DNA of 64,000 nt from Castellaniella sp044508625 (GTDB lineage: Bacteria; Pseudomonadota; Gammaproteobacteria; Burkholderiales; Burkholderiaceae_B). The stretch is taken from the NCBI GenBank assembly GCA_044508625.1, contig JBIQHJ010000001.1, positions 1 through 64,000 on the forward strand. Direction: 5' to 3'. The translations under genes were made by a program, and so were the position numbers. This document shows, in pieces, positions 32,939 to 40,869 of this stretch (position 1 is its first letter; the number at the start of each line of letters is the position of its first letter). Under the pieces are notes generated by a model. It saw nothing but the letters and a program-made list of their open reading frames with translations. It did not search any database and was not told the DNA's origin.

Positions 32939-33988
32939 TCAGTCCACTGGTGTCGGATCGAGCGCGATGGGTGCGCGGGCGTCGGCCGAGGCGTGCACGG
33001 CCAGCGTCGCCTCCAGGGTCCGCATGGCGTCCTCGCCGGAGCACAGGGGTTCTTCGCGGCCGTCGACGACGGCGCGCAGGTGCCGTAGCTGCTCGGCGTA
33101 GGGATCGCCGCGATGCAATGCGGTGCGTTCCTGGGTGAGCGGATCGTGCCAGCCGCGCCGGCCCCGATAGGTCCACAGGTTCAGGCCGGGCAGGGTCAGC
33201 GAGCCGTGCGTGCCGGTGATGAAATGGGTGTCCACGTGCTGGCGGGGATAGTGCTCCGCCTCGCCAGCGGCCAGGTCCCAGTTCCAGGGCGCCGTGGCGG
33301 CGTCCGACAGCGTGATGGTCCCCAGCGCCCCGCTGCGGAAACGCAGCATCACGCAGGCCGTATCCTCGATGTCGAAACCCCGGGCGAGGTTGGATCGCAA
33401 GGCCTGCAGGTGCTCGATCTCGCCGAGCAGGACGCGCAGCATGTCGATGTCGTGGATCAGGTTGATCAGGATGGGGCCGCCGCCCGGGCGGCGGCGCCAG
33501 GGGACGTCGAAATACGCGTCGGGCTTCAGGAACGTGGCCATGACGGTCGCGGCGAGCGGCGTGCCGAGCAGGCCCTCGCCGATCATCCGGCGCGCCTCGC
33601 GCATGATCGGATTGTGCCGCCGATGGTGGCCGACCATCAGGGGCAGGCCGGTCCTCCTGGCGGTCGCGCACAGCGAGGCGGCGTCCTCCACGGTGTCCGC
33701 GATGGGCTTTTCGACGAGCACGGGCACGCCGTGCTCCATGCAATGGATGCCGATGGCGGCATGCGTGGCATTGGGCGTCGCCACGATCGCGGCCTGCGGG
33801 CGGGCGGCCTCGAGCATGTCCCGGTAGTCGGCATGCCAGGGCACGCCGCAGGCCTGCGCCAGCGCGCGGGCCTCGTCCGTGGGATCGGCTATGGCCGCGA
33901 GGCAGACCTCGCCGTGGCCCATCGCCACGTTCACGTGCATGCGGCCGATCGCGCCCGCGCCGATCACCGCCACCTTCATCCTTGACAT
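32939..33988 (-). CDS. Gfo/Idh/MocA family oxidoreductase
   Basis: A 349-residue NAD(P)-dependent dehydrogenase. The N-terminal Rossmann fold starts VAVIGAGAIGRMHVNVAMGH; ATPNATHAAIGIHCMEHGVP is near 70, and the signature EKP is in VLVEKPIADT near 95. The C-terminal domain has the INLIHDIDMLRVLLGEIEHL helix, whose His is typical of inositol-dehydrogenase-like members. It probably oxidises a sugar, cyclitol or similar polyhydroxy ring before the isomerase at 32120 acts. GGAGG lies seven bases before the ATG. It is divergent from the substrate-binding protein, with the regulon element copy 3 between them. Confidence 0.88.
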   Translation of the reverse strand: MSRMKVAVIGAGAIGRMHVNVAMGHGEVCLAAIADPTDEARALAQACGVPWHADYRDMLEAARPQAAIVATPNATHAAIGIHCMEHGVPVLVEKPIADTVEDAASLCATARRTGLPLMVGHHRRHNPIMREARRMIGEGLLGTPLAATVMATFLKPDAYFDVPWRRRPGGGPILINLIHDIDMLRVLLGEIEHLQALRSNLARGFDIEDTACVMLRFRSGALGTITLSDAATAPWNWDLAAGEAEHYPRQHVDTHFITGTHGSLTLPGLNLWTYRGRRGWHDPLTQERTALHRGDPYAEQLRHLRAVVDGREEPLCSGEDAMRTLEATLAVHASADARAPIALDPTPVD

Positions 33989-34050
33989 CCGCCGGCCTCC
34001 CCGTCAGTCGATGATCCAGAAGTTGACCATAGTTGCCGCGGGCCGACTGT

Positions 34051-34112
34051 TCCCATAACTCATGACCCTATGAGGTTTGCGAAACCTGTGACCCGATCCT
34101 TTCCCCTACCAT
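34051..34112 (+). promoter_or_regulatory. Regulon promoter element, copy 3 (substrate-binding protein)
   Basis: TCCCATAAC, TCATG-ACCC-TATGA (34060-34073), then GGTTTGCGAAACC (34074-34086), followed after 20 nt by TACCAT (34107-34112). The dyad-to-minus-10 distance is 33 nt, matching copy 2 and one more than in copy 1. It lies 58 bp before the start of the binding-protein gene and may also serve the divergent Gfo/Idh/MocA gene. Confidence 0.65.
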
Positions 34113-34169
34113 GATCTCGATTGCCGGCGACGGCATCCCAAGCAAAACCGACAAGCATGGAGACACAGC

Positions 34170-35429
34170 ATGAACGATCATGGCATCAAGAGGCTCATGA
34201 GCCGCCGCGAGGCGCTCGCCCTGGCGGGCAAGGCGGCCATCGGAGGCGCGGCCGCCCTGGGCGCGCCCTCGATCCTGCGGGCACAGACCACCGAGACGGT
34301 GAAGATCGGCCTGGTATTCGCGAAGCAGGGCGTATGGACAGCGCAGGGCCAGCACCTGGCCACCGGGGCCGAGATGGCGCTGGCGCAGGCCGGCAACATG
34401 GTCCTGGGGCGCAAGGCGGAGATCGTCTGGTACGACGAGCCCAGCCCGCAGTCCGCGCAGCAGAACCTGCAGAAGCTCGTCGATTCCGACCGGGTGATCG
34501 CCGTCATCGGCGGCACCAACAGCGGGACGTCCCTGGCGATGTCCTCGGTCGCCAACCGCAACAAGGTGCCCTACATCGCGCCCAATGCGGCCGCCCGCAA
34601 CCTGACGGGGGCGGACTGCAATCCTTATACATTCCGGGTGCTGACGACCACGCCCGTGGCGAGCGCCGCGCTGGCGCCCGCGCTGCTGGACATCGGCAAG
34701 CGCTGGTATTTCATGAGCGCCGACTACGCCTACGGCCAGGACGTCTATGCGTCCATGAAGGCCATGCTCGACCAGGCGGGCGGCACCGAAATCGGCTATG
34801 ACAAGACGCCGCTGGGCACCATCGATTTCAGCGCCTTCATCCTCAAGATCCGGCAGGCCAGCCCCGACGTCGTCGTCCTCGGCCTGCCCGGGGGCGACCT
34901 CTCGAACTTCCTGAAGCAGTACAAGGAAATGGGCATGAAGGGGCGCATACCCGTCGCCTGCCCCGTCATCGGCGATTCGGACCTGTGGGACCTGTCACCC
35001 GACGACGCCACCGGCTATTACGGCAAGCCCTGGCATTTCTCGACCCCGGACAACCCCGAGGCCGACAAGGCGTTCACCCGCGAATACATGGCCAAGCACG
35101 ACGGCAAGCCGCCCGCGGACAAGGTGTGGCTGGGATGGTTCTCGATGCGGGCGCTGCTCGCGGGAATCGACGCGGCCAAGTCGCTCAAGGGCGCCGACAT
35201 CGTCGGCGGCCTCGAGGAGGCCCGCATCTCGGACGGTACGGTGCCCGCGTATTTCCGGTCCTGGGACCACCAGATGCTGCGGCGGTGCATGGTGTTCAAG
35301 GTCAAGGACCAGATCACCGACAAGTGGGACTGGCTGGACCTCGTCGCCCAGGAGCCCAAGGATCCCCGCGGCCTGGACCGCCTGTTCGGCACCCCCGAAC
35401 AGATCGGCTGCAAGATGGGTCCTCGCTGA
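34170..35429 (+). CDS. ABC transporter substrate-binding protein (HAAT/Leu-Ile-Val-binding type)
   Basis: A 419-residue periplasmic receptor of the type I branched-chain fold. The export signal MSRREALALAGKAAIGGAA has a twin-arginine motif (SRREAL), so Tat export is likely; the mature part begins near ETVKIGLVFA. Ligand-fold segments are AVIGGTNSGTSLAMSSVANR near 112 and YFMSADYAYGQDVYASMKAM near 180. No ABC permease is adjacent, while the livH-livMGF operon 15 kb upstream lacks a receptor and shares the same unusual promoter element. They probably form one importer (inference). The following SDR gene is 90 bp downstream. Confidence 0.88.
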   Translation: MNDHGIKRLMSRREALALAGKAAIGGAAALGAPSILRAQTTETVKIGLVFAKQGVWTAQGQHLATGAEMALAQAGNMVLGRKAEIVWYDEPSPQSAQQNLQKLVDSDRVIAVIGGTNSGTSLAMSSVANRNKVPYIAPNAAARNLTGADCNPYTFRVLTTTPVASAALAPALLDIGKRWYFMSADYAYGQDVYASMKAMLDQAGGTEIGYDKTPLGTIDFSAFILKIRQASPDVVVLGLPGGDLSNFLKQYKEMGMKGRIPVACPVIGDSDLWDLSPDDATGYYGKPWHFSTPDNPEADKAFTREYMAKHDGKPPADKVWLGWFSMRALLAGIDAAKSLKGADIVGGLEEARISDGTVPAYFRSWDHQMLRRCMVFKVKDQITDKWDWLDLVAQEPKDPRGLDRLFGTPEQIGCKMGPR

Positions 35430-35519
35430 GGCCCGGACGGCGCGCCATGGGCGGCGGGGGCGCCCTCCGCGGCGCGCCGCACGCGGCGGCGGCAGGTGGC
35501 TTCATGAGGGGAGGGTGGC

Positions 35520-36272
35520 ATGCGGATGCTTGAAAATCGCCTGGCGCTGGTGACCGGCGCGAGCGGCGGCCTGGGCGCCAGGATCGCCGCGGGACTGGCG
35601 GCCGAAGGGGCGAGGGTGATCCTCGCGGACATCGATCTCGACGGGGCGCAGCGCGCCGCCGGGGAAATCGCGGGCGAGGGCGGCGACGCGTCCGCCTGCG
35701 CGCTGGACGTGACCGACCGGGCGGCCGTCGACGAATTCGCGCGGCACGTCGGCCGCACGCGCGGCAACCTGGACATCATCGTCAACAGCGCGGGGCGGTC
35801 GGCGCGCGTGCGGTTCGACGATCCGGCGCTGCCCGACACCTGGGACCGGATCCTCGCGATCAACCTGCAGGGCACCTTCAACGTGACGCACGCCTTCGTG
35901 CCCGCCCTGAAGGCCACGCGCGGGACGATCATCAACCTGGCCTCGGTGGCGTCGTTCGTCAGCACGCCGTCGACCGCCGCCTACGTGGTGTCGAAGGGCG
36001 CGGTGAAATCCCTCACGCAGACCCTGGCCCGGGAACTGGGCCCCTACGGCATCCGCGTCAACGCGGTGGCGCCGGGCGTGATGGAGACCAGCATGACCGC
36101 CGACCTGCGCTCCCGGCCCGAGTCCATCGCCTGGTACATGGACCGCGTGCCGCTGGCCCGCTGCGGGGCCGCGGACGAGGTCGTGGGCCCGATCGTGTTC
36201 CTCGCCTCCAATATGGCGAGCTACGTGAACGGCGCCATCCTGCCGGTGGACGGAGGGTTCCTCGCCGTCTAG
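35520..36272 (+). CDS. Short-chain dehydrogenase/reductase (FabG-like)
   Basis: A 250-residue classical SDR. The NAD(P) site is LVTGASGGLGARIAAGL at 9-25, NSAG near 91, the catalytic Tyr/Lys pair is Y155 and K159 (YVVSK) with the serine near 142 (ASVASF), and PGVMETSM near 185. It oxidises an alcohol or reduces a ketone. Aspartate at the end of strand 2 (LADIDLDG) suggests NAD(H) preference. GGAGGGTGGC precedes the ATG. It lies downstream of the binding protein and could generate the aldehyde or ketone used by the neighbouring enzymes. Confidence 0.9.
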   Translation: MRMLENRLALVTGASGGLGARIAAGLAAEGARVILADIDLDGAQRAAGEIAGEGGDASACALDVTDRAAVDEFARHVGRTRGNLDIIVNSAGRSARVRFDDPALPDTWDRILAINLQGTFNVTHAFVPALKATRGTIINLASVASFVSTPSTAAYVVSKGAVKSLTQTLARELGPYGIRVNAVAPGVMETSMTADLRSRPESIAWYMDRVPLARCGAADEVVGPIVFLASNMASYVNGAILPVDGGFLAV

Positions 36273-36447
36273 CGCCTGCGCGCGGGGGGCGCGTGTCTCC
36301 GGCGACGCTCCGTGCGCCTCCGGTGGGCGCCTCCGGCGATGTTCCGGACGCCCCCTGCGGTGCTACACTCGGGCCGTCCAGTATGGACGACGACGCGGGC
36401 GGTGTCCGTGCCGCCCGTGCCTTCCACCGGAATCAGAGGGGGCATCC

Positions 36448-36669
36448 ATGCACTACATCTACCAGATTCTCGCCGCCATTCTCATCGGCGTCTCGATCGG
36501 CGCCCTCATGGGCCAGCGCAACAGCATCCTGCTGACCGGCGCCGGCGCCGCGATCGTCCTGGGCGCCGTGGCCATGTTCCTCCCCTCGTGGCCCCCGCTG
36601 GCCATCGGCGCCGCGGCATTCATCGCCGCGCAGGCCCTGCAGCGCGATTCCAGGGCCGGCGCACGCTGA
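36448..36669 (+). CDS. Small two-helix membrane protein, unknown function
   Basis: A 73-residue protein with two or three hydrophobic stretches (YQILAAILIGVSIGALMG; ILLTGAGAAIVLGAVAMFL; LAIGAAAFIAAQAL) and a short basic C-terminal tail. The start has GAGGGGG seven bases upstream. I do not recognise a family. It stands alone between the SDR gene and the Rieske operon and is followed by a GC-rich hairpin. Codon use fits the genome, so it is probably a real small housekeeping membrane protein. Confidence 0.6.
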   Translation: MHYIYQILAAILIGVSIGALMGQRNSILLTGAGAAIVLGAVAMFLPSWPPLAIGAAAFIAAQALQRDSRAGAR

Positions 36670-36751
36670 TCCCGGCCGCGCCGGCGCGGCTCCCCGCCGC
36701 GAGGCCGCTCCGGCCGCCCATGCGCTGAAACCATAGATCCCGTCCGCCCGT

Positions 36752-36769
36752 CCCGCCCGCCAGGGCGGG
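36752..36769 (+). terminator. Terminator-like hairpin after the small membrane protein
   Basis: A perfect 7 bp stem, CCCGCCC (36752-36758) and GGGCGGG (36763-36769), with a GCCA loop. Only a short TT follows within ten bases, so it may be Rho-assisted or simply a stable 3' end. Confidence 0.35.
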
Positions 36770-37008
36770 GCGGGTTATCCTCGGCCGGCGGCATCCCCGG
36801 GCCGCCGCCGGGCGCCCGCCGGGATCCTTCCCCGATTCATCCGGACTCCCTTCCCGGCGCCCTCGGGGCACTCCCCCGATCCCATCGGCGCACCTGCTCC
36901 ATTCCGCCAGCGCTCCCGTCCGCCCCATCCCGCCCGTCCCGCCGCGCCATTCACGCCTGAAAGTTTTGGGCTTCAAATTTTTCTAATGCGTGAATGAAAA
37001 CATATCGT

Positions 37009-37037
37009 TTGAAGGGTATAGGACCCTTCCATATCAT
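37009..37037 (+). promoter_or_regulatory. Sigma-70-like promoter with embedded operator for the Rieske operon
   Basis: TTGAAG (37009-37014) and TATCAT (37032-37037) are separated by exactly 17 bp. Between them lies the perfect dyad GAAGGGT-N5-ACCCTTC (37011-37029). An operator filling the spacer implies repression by a protein encoded elsewhere, since no regulator gene is adjacent. Confidence 0.55.
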
Positions 37038-37114
37038 GACTTCCATCCTCCAGGGCGTCGCCGGTGCCCATGGACTCATGACCACAGGTCAATCAACAGG
37101 ATCGGGAGAGAGAA

Positions 37115-38239
37115 ATGTCGGTGATCGAGGATGTGATCGAGGTTCGCGAACAACATGAGGGCCAGGCCCAGGGCCATGTGCTGCATGGCTTGCCGCCCGA
37201 GGCCTACACTTCCCAGGAATTTTTCGACAAAGAGCGGCAGACGGTCTTCGTCAGCGGCTGGACCTTCGCCGGCTTCGTGCACGAGGCCTCGGCCCCGGGG
37301 GCCTGTATCCCGGTCGAGGTCGCCGGGCGCCCGCTGCTGATCGTCGCCAATGACCGGGCCGAGATCGGCGTGTTCCACAACGTGTGCCGCCATCGCGGCC
37401 TGAAGCTGGTCGCCGAGGCCTGCACGCTCAAGGATTCCATCAACTGCCCCTACCATGCCTGGTCCTACAACCTGGACGGCGAACTGGAGGCGGCCCCGCA
37501 TTTCGGGGGGTTCCGGGTCCAGGAGGTGCCGGGGTTCAAGAAGCAGGACCATGGCCTGATGCCGGTGCGCTTCGCGATCTGGCATGACTGGATCTTCGTC
37601 AACCTGTCGGGCGACGCGCCGGATTTCGAGGAATATTCCAGGTCCTTCGCGGCCCACACCGGCCTGGTGGACCTGTCGCTGCTCAAGCCCATCGGCAAGA
37701 TCGACCTCGGCGAGGTCAAGTGCAACTGGAAGTTCCTGATGGAGAACTTCATCGAGCCCTATCACGTGCCGGTGGTGCATCACGAGACCGCGTCGGGGCA
37801 GCCCCTGAGGAACCACTACACGATCTCGGAGGGCATGTGCCAGGGCTCGGGCGTGGACCTGGAGGTCGAGAAAGGCACCACCGCCAAGTCCAGCCACCTG
37901 GACATGAGCGCCCGCTACCTGACGATGTTCCCGAACTTCGTGCTGGGCATCTACCTGCCCGACCAGGCTGGGGTGCACCTCAACATCCCCGTCGGCCCCG
38001 ACCGCACGCGGCAGTACCGGGTGCTCTACAGCGTGGGCGACCAGCACTACACCGAGGCCGACAAGAAGAACCTCTGCGAGCTCTGGTATTCCGTCCACAA
38101 GGAGGATCACGCCATCACCGAGCAGCTCCAGGCCGGCCGGGCCTCGCCCGTGGTCGCGGATGGAGGCCTGATGTCCCCGCATTGGGAAAACAGCGCGCAC
38201 CAGTTCCAGAACCTGGTCCTGCGCAAGATGGCGGAGTGA
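37115..38239 (+). CDS. Rieske non-heme iron oxygenase, catalytic (alpha) subunit
   Basis: A 374-residue oxygenase. The Rieske [2Fe-2S] ligands are C91, H93, C111 and H114 (CRHRG and CPYH). The mononuclear iron site is ENFIEPYHVPVVHH, with H217 and H222 as ligands and E214 at the position of the usual bridging acid, as in choline/carnitine monooxygenase-type enzymes. There is no beta subunit in the operon, consistent with a homotrimeric oxygenase served by the ferredoxin at 38655 and the reductase at 42180. It probably hydroxylates or N-demethylates the imported substrate. First gene of the operon. The catalytic class is secure; the substrate is unknown. Confidence 0.9.
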   Translation: MSVIEDVIEVREQHEGQAQGHVLHGLPPEAYTSQEFFDKERQTVFVSGWTFAGFVHEASAPGACIPVEVAGRPLLIVANDRAEIGVFHNVCRHRGLKLVAEACTLKDSINCPYHAWSYNLDGELEAAPHFGGFRVQEVPGFKKQDHGLMPVRFAIWHDWIFVNLSGDAPDFEEYSRSFAAHTGLVDLSLLKPIGKIDLGEVKCNWKFLMENFIEPYHVPVVHHETASGQPLRNHYTISEGMCQGSGVDLEVEKGTTAKSSHLDMSARYLTMFPNFVLGIYLPDQAGVHLNIPVGPDRTRQYRVLYSVGDQHYTEADKKNLCELWYSVHKEDHAITEQLQAGRASPVVADGGLMSPHWENSAHQFQNLVLRKMAE

Positions 38240-38247
38240 GCGTCGCG

Positions 38248-38670
38248 ATGCGCCGCCTCGCCCATACGATGATCCGCGTCATGGACCTGGACCGTTCCCT
38301 GGATTTCTACGTCCGCTTGATGGGCATGCAGGAATTGCGCAGGACGCCCTATCCGGACGGCCGGTTCACCAACGTCTTCGTCGGCTATGGGCCGGCGGAC
38401 CGGACGGCCGTCCTGGAGCTGACGCTGAATTGGGATCGCTCCGAGCCGTATGAGAAAGGGGGCGCCTGGGGGCATTTCGCGATCGAGGTCGAGGACCTGG
38501 AGGGCTTCGTGGCCGGCCTGCGCGCCGAAGGCGTGCGCGTCACGCGCGAGCCCGGTCCCATGAAAGGCAGTCCTTATTCGATCGCGTTCATCCGCGACCC
38601 CGATGATTATCCGATCGAGTTGTTGCAGTCATTGACGTATTGCGGGAGGCAGGCATGGCGGAATGGTTGA
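38248..38670 (+). CDS. VOC-superfamily protein (glyoxalase I-like)
   Basis: A 140-residue vicinal-oxygen-chelate protein: LAHTMIRVMDLDRSLDFYVR at the N-terminus, ELTLNWDRSEPYEKGGAWGH near 63 and FIRDPDDYPIELLQ at the C-terminus. It resembles lactoylglutathione lyase (metal ligands H6, E near 58, H near 74 and E near 124), but relatives in catabolic operons also act as extradiol dioxygenases or epimerases. Here it may process a reactive carbonyl released by the oxygenase. A GTG at 38236 overlapping the Rieske stop is an alternative start. The 3' end overlaps the ferredoxin gene by 16 bp. Confidence 0.82.
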   Translation: MRRLAHTMIRVMDLDRSLDFYVRLMGMQELRRTPYPDGRFTNVFVGYGPADRTAVLELTLNWDRSEPYEKGGAWGHFAIEVEDLEGFVAGLRAEGVRVTREPGPMKGSPYSIAFIRDPDDYPIELLQSLTYCGRQAWRNG

Positions 38671-38975
38671 AATTGTGTGATGCGTCCGTGGTCCCCGACC
38701 ACGAGGGGCGTTGCGTGCACCTGAATGGCGAGGACATCGCGGTCTTCAACCTGGGCGGCGATTTTTTCGCCGTGGCGGACCGATGTCCCCATGGCCAGGC
38801 TTCGCTCGCCGAGGGGTGGGTCGAAAACGGCGAGGTCGAATGCCCCTTGCACCAGTCGCGCTTCAATCTCGCGACGGGCGAGGTGCAGTGCCCGCCGGCG
38901 CGCGACAACGTGCGGGCCTACAAGGTCAGGCTCGAGGGCGGCGTCGTCATGGTGTCGTTGGGCGAGGGCGCCTGA
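38655..38975 (+). CDS. Rieske-type [2Fe-2S] ferredoxin
   Basis: A 106-residue electron carrier of the bacterial dioxygenase type. Cluster ligands are in RCPHGQASL and ECPLHQSRF (C-x-H and C-x2-H, 17 residues apart). It shuttles electrons from the flavoprotein reductase at 42180 to the oxygenase at 37115. GGGAGG precedes the ATG. The gene overlaps the VOC gene end. Confidence 0.92.
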   Translation: MAEWLKLCDASVVPDHEGRCVHLNGEDIAVFNLGGDFFAVADRCPHGQASLAEGWVENGEVECPLHQSRFNLATGEVQCPPARDNVRAYKVRLEGGVVMVSLGEGA

Positions 38976-39016
38976 ATCACGGCGTTTTGCCGGTGGATGT
39001 GCAAGGAGGGCACTAC

Positions 39017-39640
39017 ATGTCGGTCATCAATCGAGGCCAGGTGGACTGGTCGGGCGAGAACCCGGGCATCTATCTCAAGGATCCCGGCCATCCGGACGGA
39101 CCCTGGGTCGGCCTGGCGGTGTATTTCAAGGTGATCCATTCCGCGCATGGGCGCGGCCGGGGCATGGTGGTGCTGGGCGCCCCGGAGGTGGCCGCCGGCT
39201 ATCCCGACGCCCCCAATCTTTGCATCGCGGACAATCTGCCCCTGATGCGCTACCTGCTCGAGGCCTTCGTGCCGAACTTCGGGGCGTTTCGCGGCATGCC
39301 CGGCCTGACGTCCGCCACCCTGCTGCAGGCCACCGGCGGGGATACCGACATGAGCGATCCGGCGGGCTGGCGCGAGACGATCGCGGCCGGGGACGCGAGC
39401 CTGTCCATGCGGTGGTCGGGCCTGGGCGAGCCGTTCGCCGCGGACGTCGGCGCCGACCAGACGGCCACCGGCAGGCACCAGATGTACAGCGTGTTCCAGG
39501 GCGCCGCGCAGGGCGAGATCCTGCTCGATGGGAAAGCGCTGCCGGGCATCGTGGTCGAGCGCGATTTCCTGGGAGGGCGACTGAGTTCCGCCTTCCTGGC
39601 CTTCGCCGAATCCTGGATCGTGCCGGAGGGGAAATCATGA
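39017..39640 (+). CDS. Uncharacterised 207-residue protein in the Rieske operon
   Basis: I do not recognise this protein. It is soluble with no signal peptide or membrane helix. Visible features are DWSGENPGIYLKDPGHPDGP near residue 11, YFKVIHSAHGRGRGMVVLGA near 36, a PNLCIADNLPLMRYLLEAF helix near 67 and a beta-rich C-terminus with FQGAAQGEILLDGKALPG. The start is well marked (AAGGAGGG). Its stop overlaps the start of the DUF1116 gene (ATGA), so the two are made together and may form a complex. The acidic-aromatic N-terminus and single cysteine give no catalytic hint. It is a main target for functional discovery here. Confidence 0.75.
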   Translation: MSVINRGQVDWSGENPGIYLKDPGHPDGPWVGLAVYFKVIHSAHGRGRGMVVLGAPEVAAGYPDAPNLCIADNLPLMRYLLEAFVPNFGAFRGMPGLTSATLLQATGGDTDMSDPAGWRETIAAGDASLSMRWSGLGEPFAADVGADQTATGRHQMYSVFQGAAQGEILLDGKALPGIVVERDFLGGRLSSAFLAFAESWIVPEGKS

Positions 39641-40869
39641 CCGAGGCACGTTCCGCGGCGGTGCGCGAGGCCGATGCCGTGGCGCTCGCGCGCGCCCTGG
39701 CGGTGAGGCCGGTGCTGCGCGGCGTGGCGCGCGCGGCCGAGACCATCGATTTCAAGGGCCGCATGCTGCTGCACGCGGGGCCGCCGATTCCGGATCCCGC
39801 GGCCATGGCGGCCCCGGTGCGCCATTCGGCGATCATGGCGATCCTGTACGAGGGCTGGGCGCGGTCGGGCGAGGAGGCCGGCCTGCTGCTGGATTCGGGG
39901 GCCGTGGCGCTCGAGCCGGCGCAGGATCACGGCGCCGCCATCCCGCTGGCCGACGTGCTGTCCGAAAGCATGCCGGTGCTGGTGGTCGAGGACGCCGCCA
40001 ATCGCGGCCTGCGGGCCTACAGCACCGTCAACGGCGGCAACGGCCCGGTCATGCGCGTGGGCCTTTGCAGCGAGGAGGTGCTCGAGCGCCTGCGCTGGGT
40101 CGGCGCCGTGCTGGCTCCCCGGCTCGCACGGGTGCTCGAGGATGCCGAGATCGACATGATCGACGTGGCGGACCGTGCCTTGCGCGAGGGCGACGATTGC
40201 CATGGCCGCACCGTGGCGGGCAGCCGGCTCTTGTGCGAGCGCCTGCTCGAGGCCGGCGGCGCCGCCGCCTTTCCGGCGGAGGTGCGTGCCTTCCTCGACG
40301 ATGCGGCGGCCTTCTTCCTGAACCCGTGGATGGCCTCGGTGAAGGCCATGATGCGCGCGGCCGAGGGGGTGGCGGGCAGCAGCTTCGTGACCGCCATCGG
40401 CGGCAACGGCGTCCGGTTCGGCCTGCGGATCTCCTCGCGGCCCGGCCGCTGGTTCACGGTCGAGGCGAGTCCTCCTCTGATTCCGGGCCGGGCGGATCTG
40501 TATGGCGAGTCGGCCGGCGCGGTCGGCGACAGCGCCATCGTCGATGCCTTCGGCTGCGGCGCCATGGCCGCGGCGGCGTACGCGCCGCAGACCTGGGAGC
40601 GGATCCGGCAGACATGCGCGGAACACCGCCTGGCCTTCCCCGTGGATCTGCTGTCCGCGCCGCACCCGGCGTTCGGCCGGGCCACCGCATTGCGCACGGG
40701 GCTGACCGTGCAGCGCGCCCTCGCCCTGTCGCAGACGCCGGTGATCAGTCTCGGGGTCCTCGACGGCAGCGGCGCCAGGGGCCGCTTCGACGGCGGCTTC
40801 TACTTCAGCCCCGCGGAAGCGTTCGAGCGCGCCTGGGCCGAGCTGGAGGCGCATGATGCAGCCGCATGA
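39637..40869 (+). CDS. DUF1116 family protein (YlbE/YahG, AllG-like)
   Basis: A 410-residue member of DUF1116. It matches the E. coli YlbE pattern in RMLLHAGPPIPDP near 43, AILYEGWARSGEEA near 68, SMPVLVVEDAANRGLRAYST near 112, the EGDDCHGRTVAGSRLL segment near 187 and GDSAIVDAFGCGAMAAAAY near 298. YlbE (AllG) is known as one subunit of the three-part oxamate carbamoyltransferase in allantoin breakdown, with FdrA (AllF) and YlbF (AllH); neither partner is visible here. It is coupled to the unknown 207-residue protein upstream and overlaps the amidase start by 17 bp, suggesting a nitrogen- or carbamoyl-related step. Confidence 0.82.
   Translation: MTEARSAAVREADAVALARALAVRPVLRGVARAAETIDFKGRMLLHAGPPIPDPAAMAAPVRHSAIMAILYEGWARSGEEAGLLLDSGAVALEPAQDHGAAIPLADVLSESMPVLVVEDAANRGLRAYSTVNGGNGPVMRVGLCSEEVLERLRWVGAVLAPRLARVLEDAEIDMIDVADRALREGDDCHGRTVAGSRLLCERLLEAGGAAAFPAEVRAFLDDAAAFFLNPWMASVKAMMRAAEGVAGSSFVTAIGGNGVRFGLRISSRPGRWFTVEASPPLIPGRADLYGESAGAVGDSAIVDAFGCGAMAAAAYAPQTWERIRQTCAEHRLAFPVDLLSAPHPAFGRATALRTGLTVQRALALSQTPVISLGVLDGSGARGRFDGGFYFSPAEAFERAWAELEAHDAAA

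Larger units (their letters stand above)
36670..37114. other. Intergenic region of 445 bp before the Rieske operon
   Basis: No gene is supported here. The first 290 bp are very GC-rich with a terminator-like hairpin. From about 36957 composition drops sharply to AT-rich and holds the promoter/operator of the Rieske operon, then a 77 bp leader with GGGAGAGA before the start codon. Confidence 0.7.
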
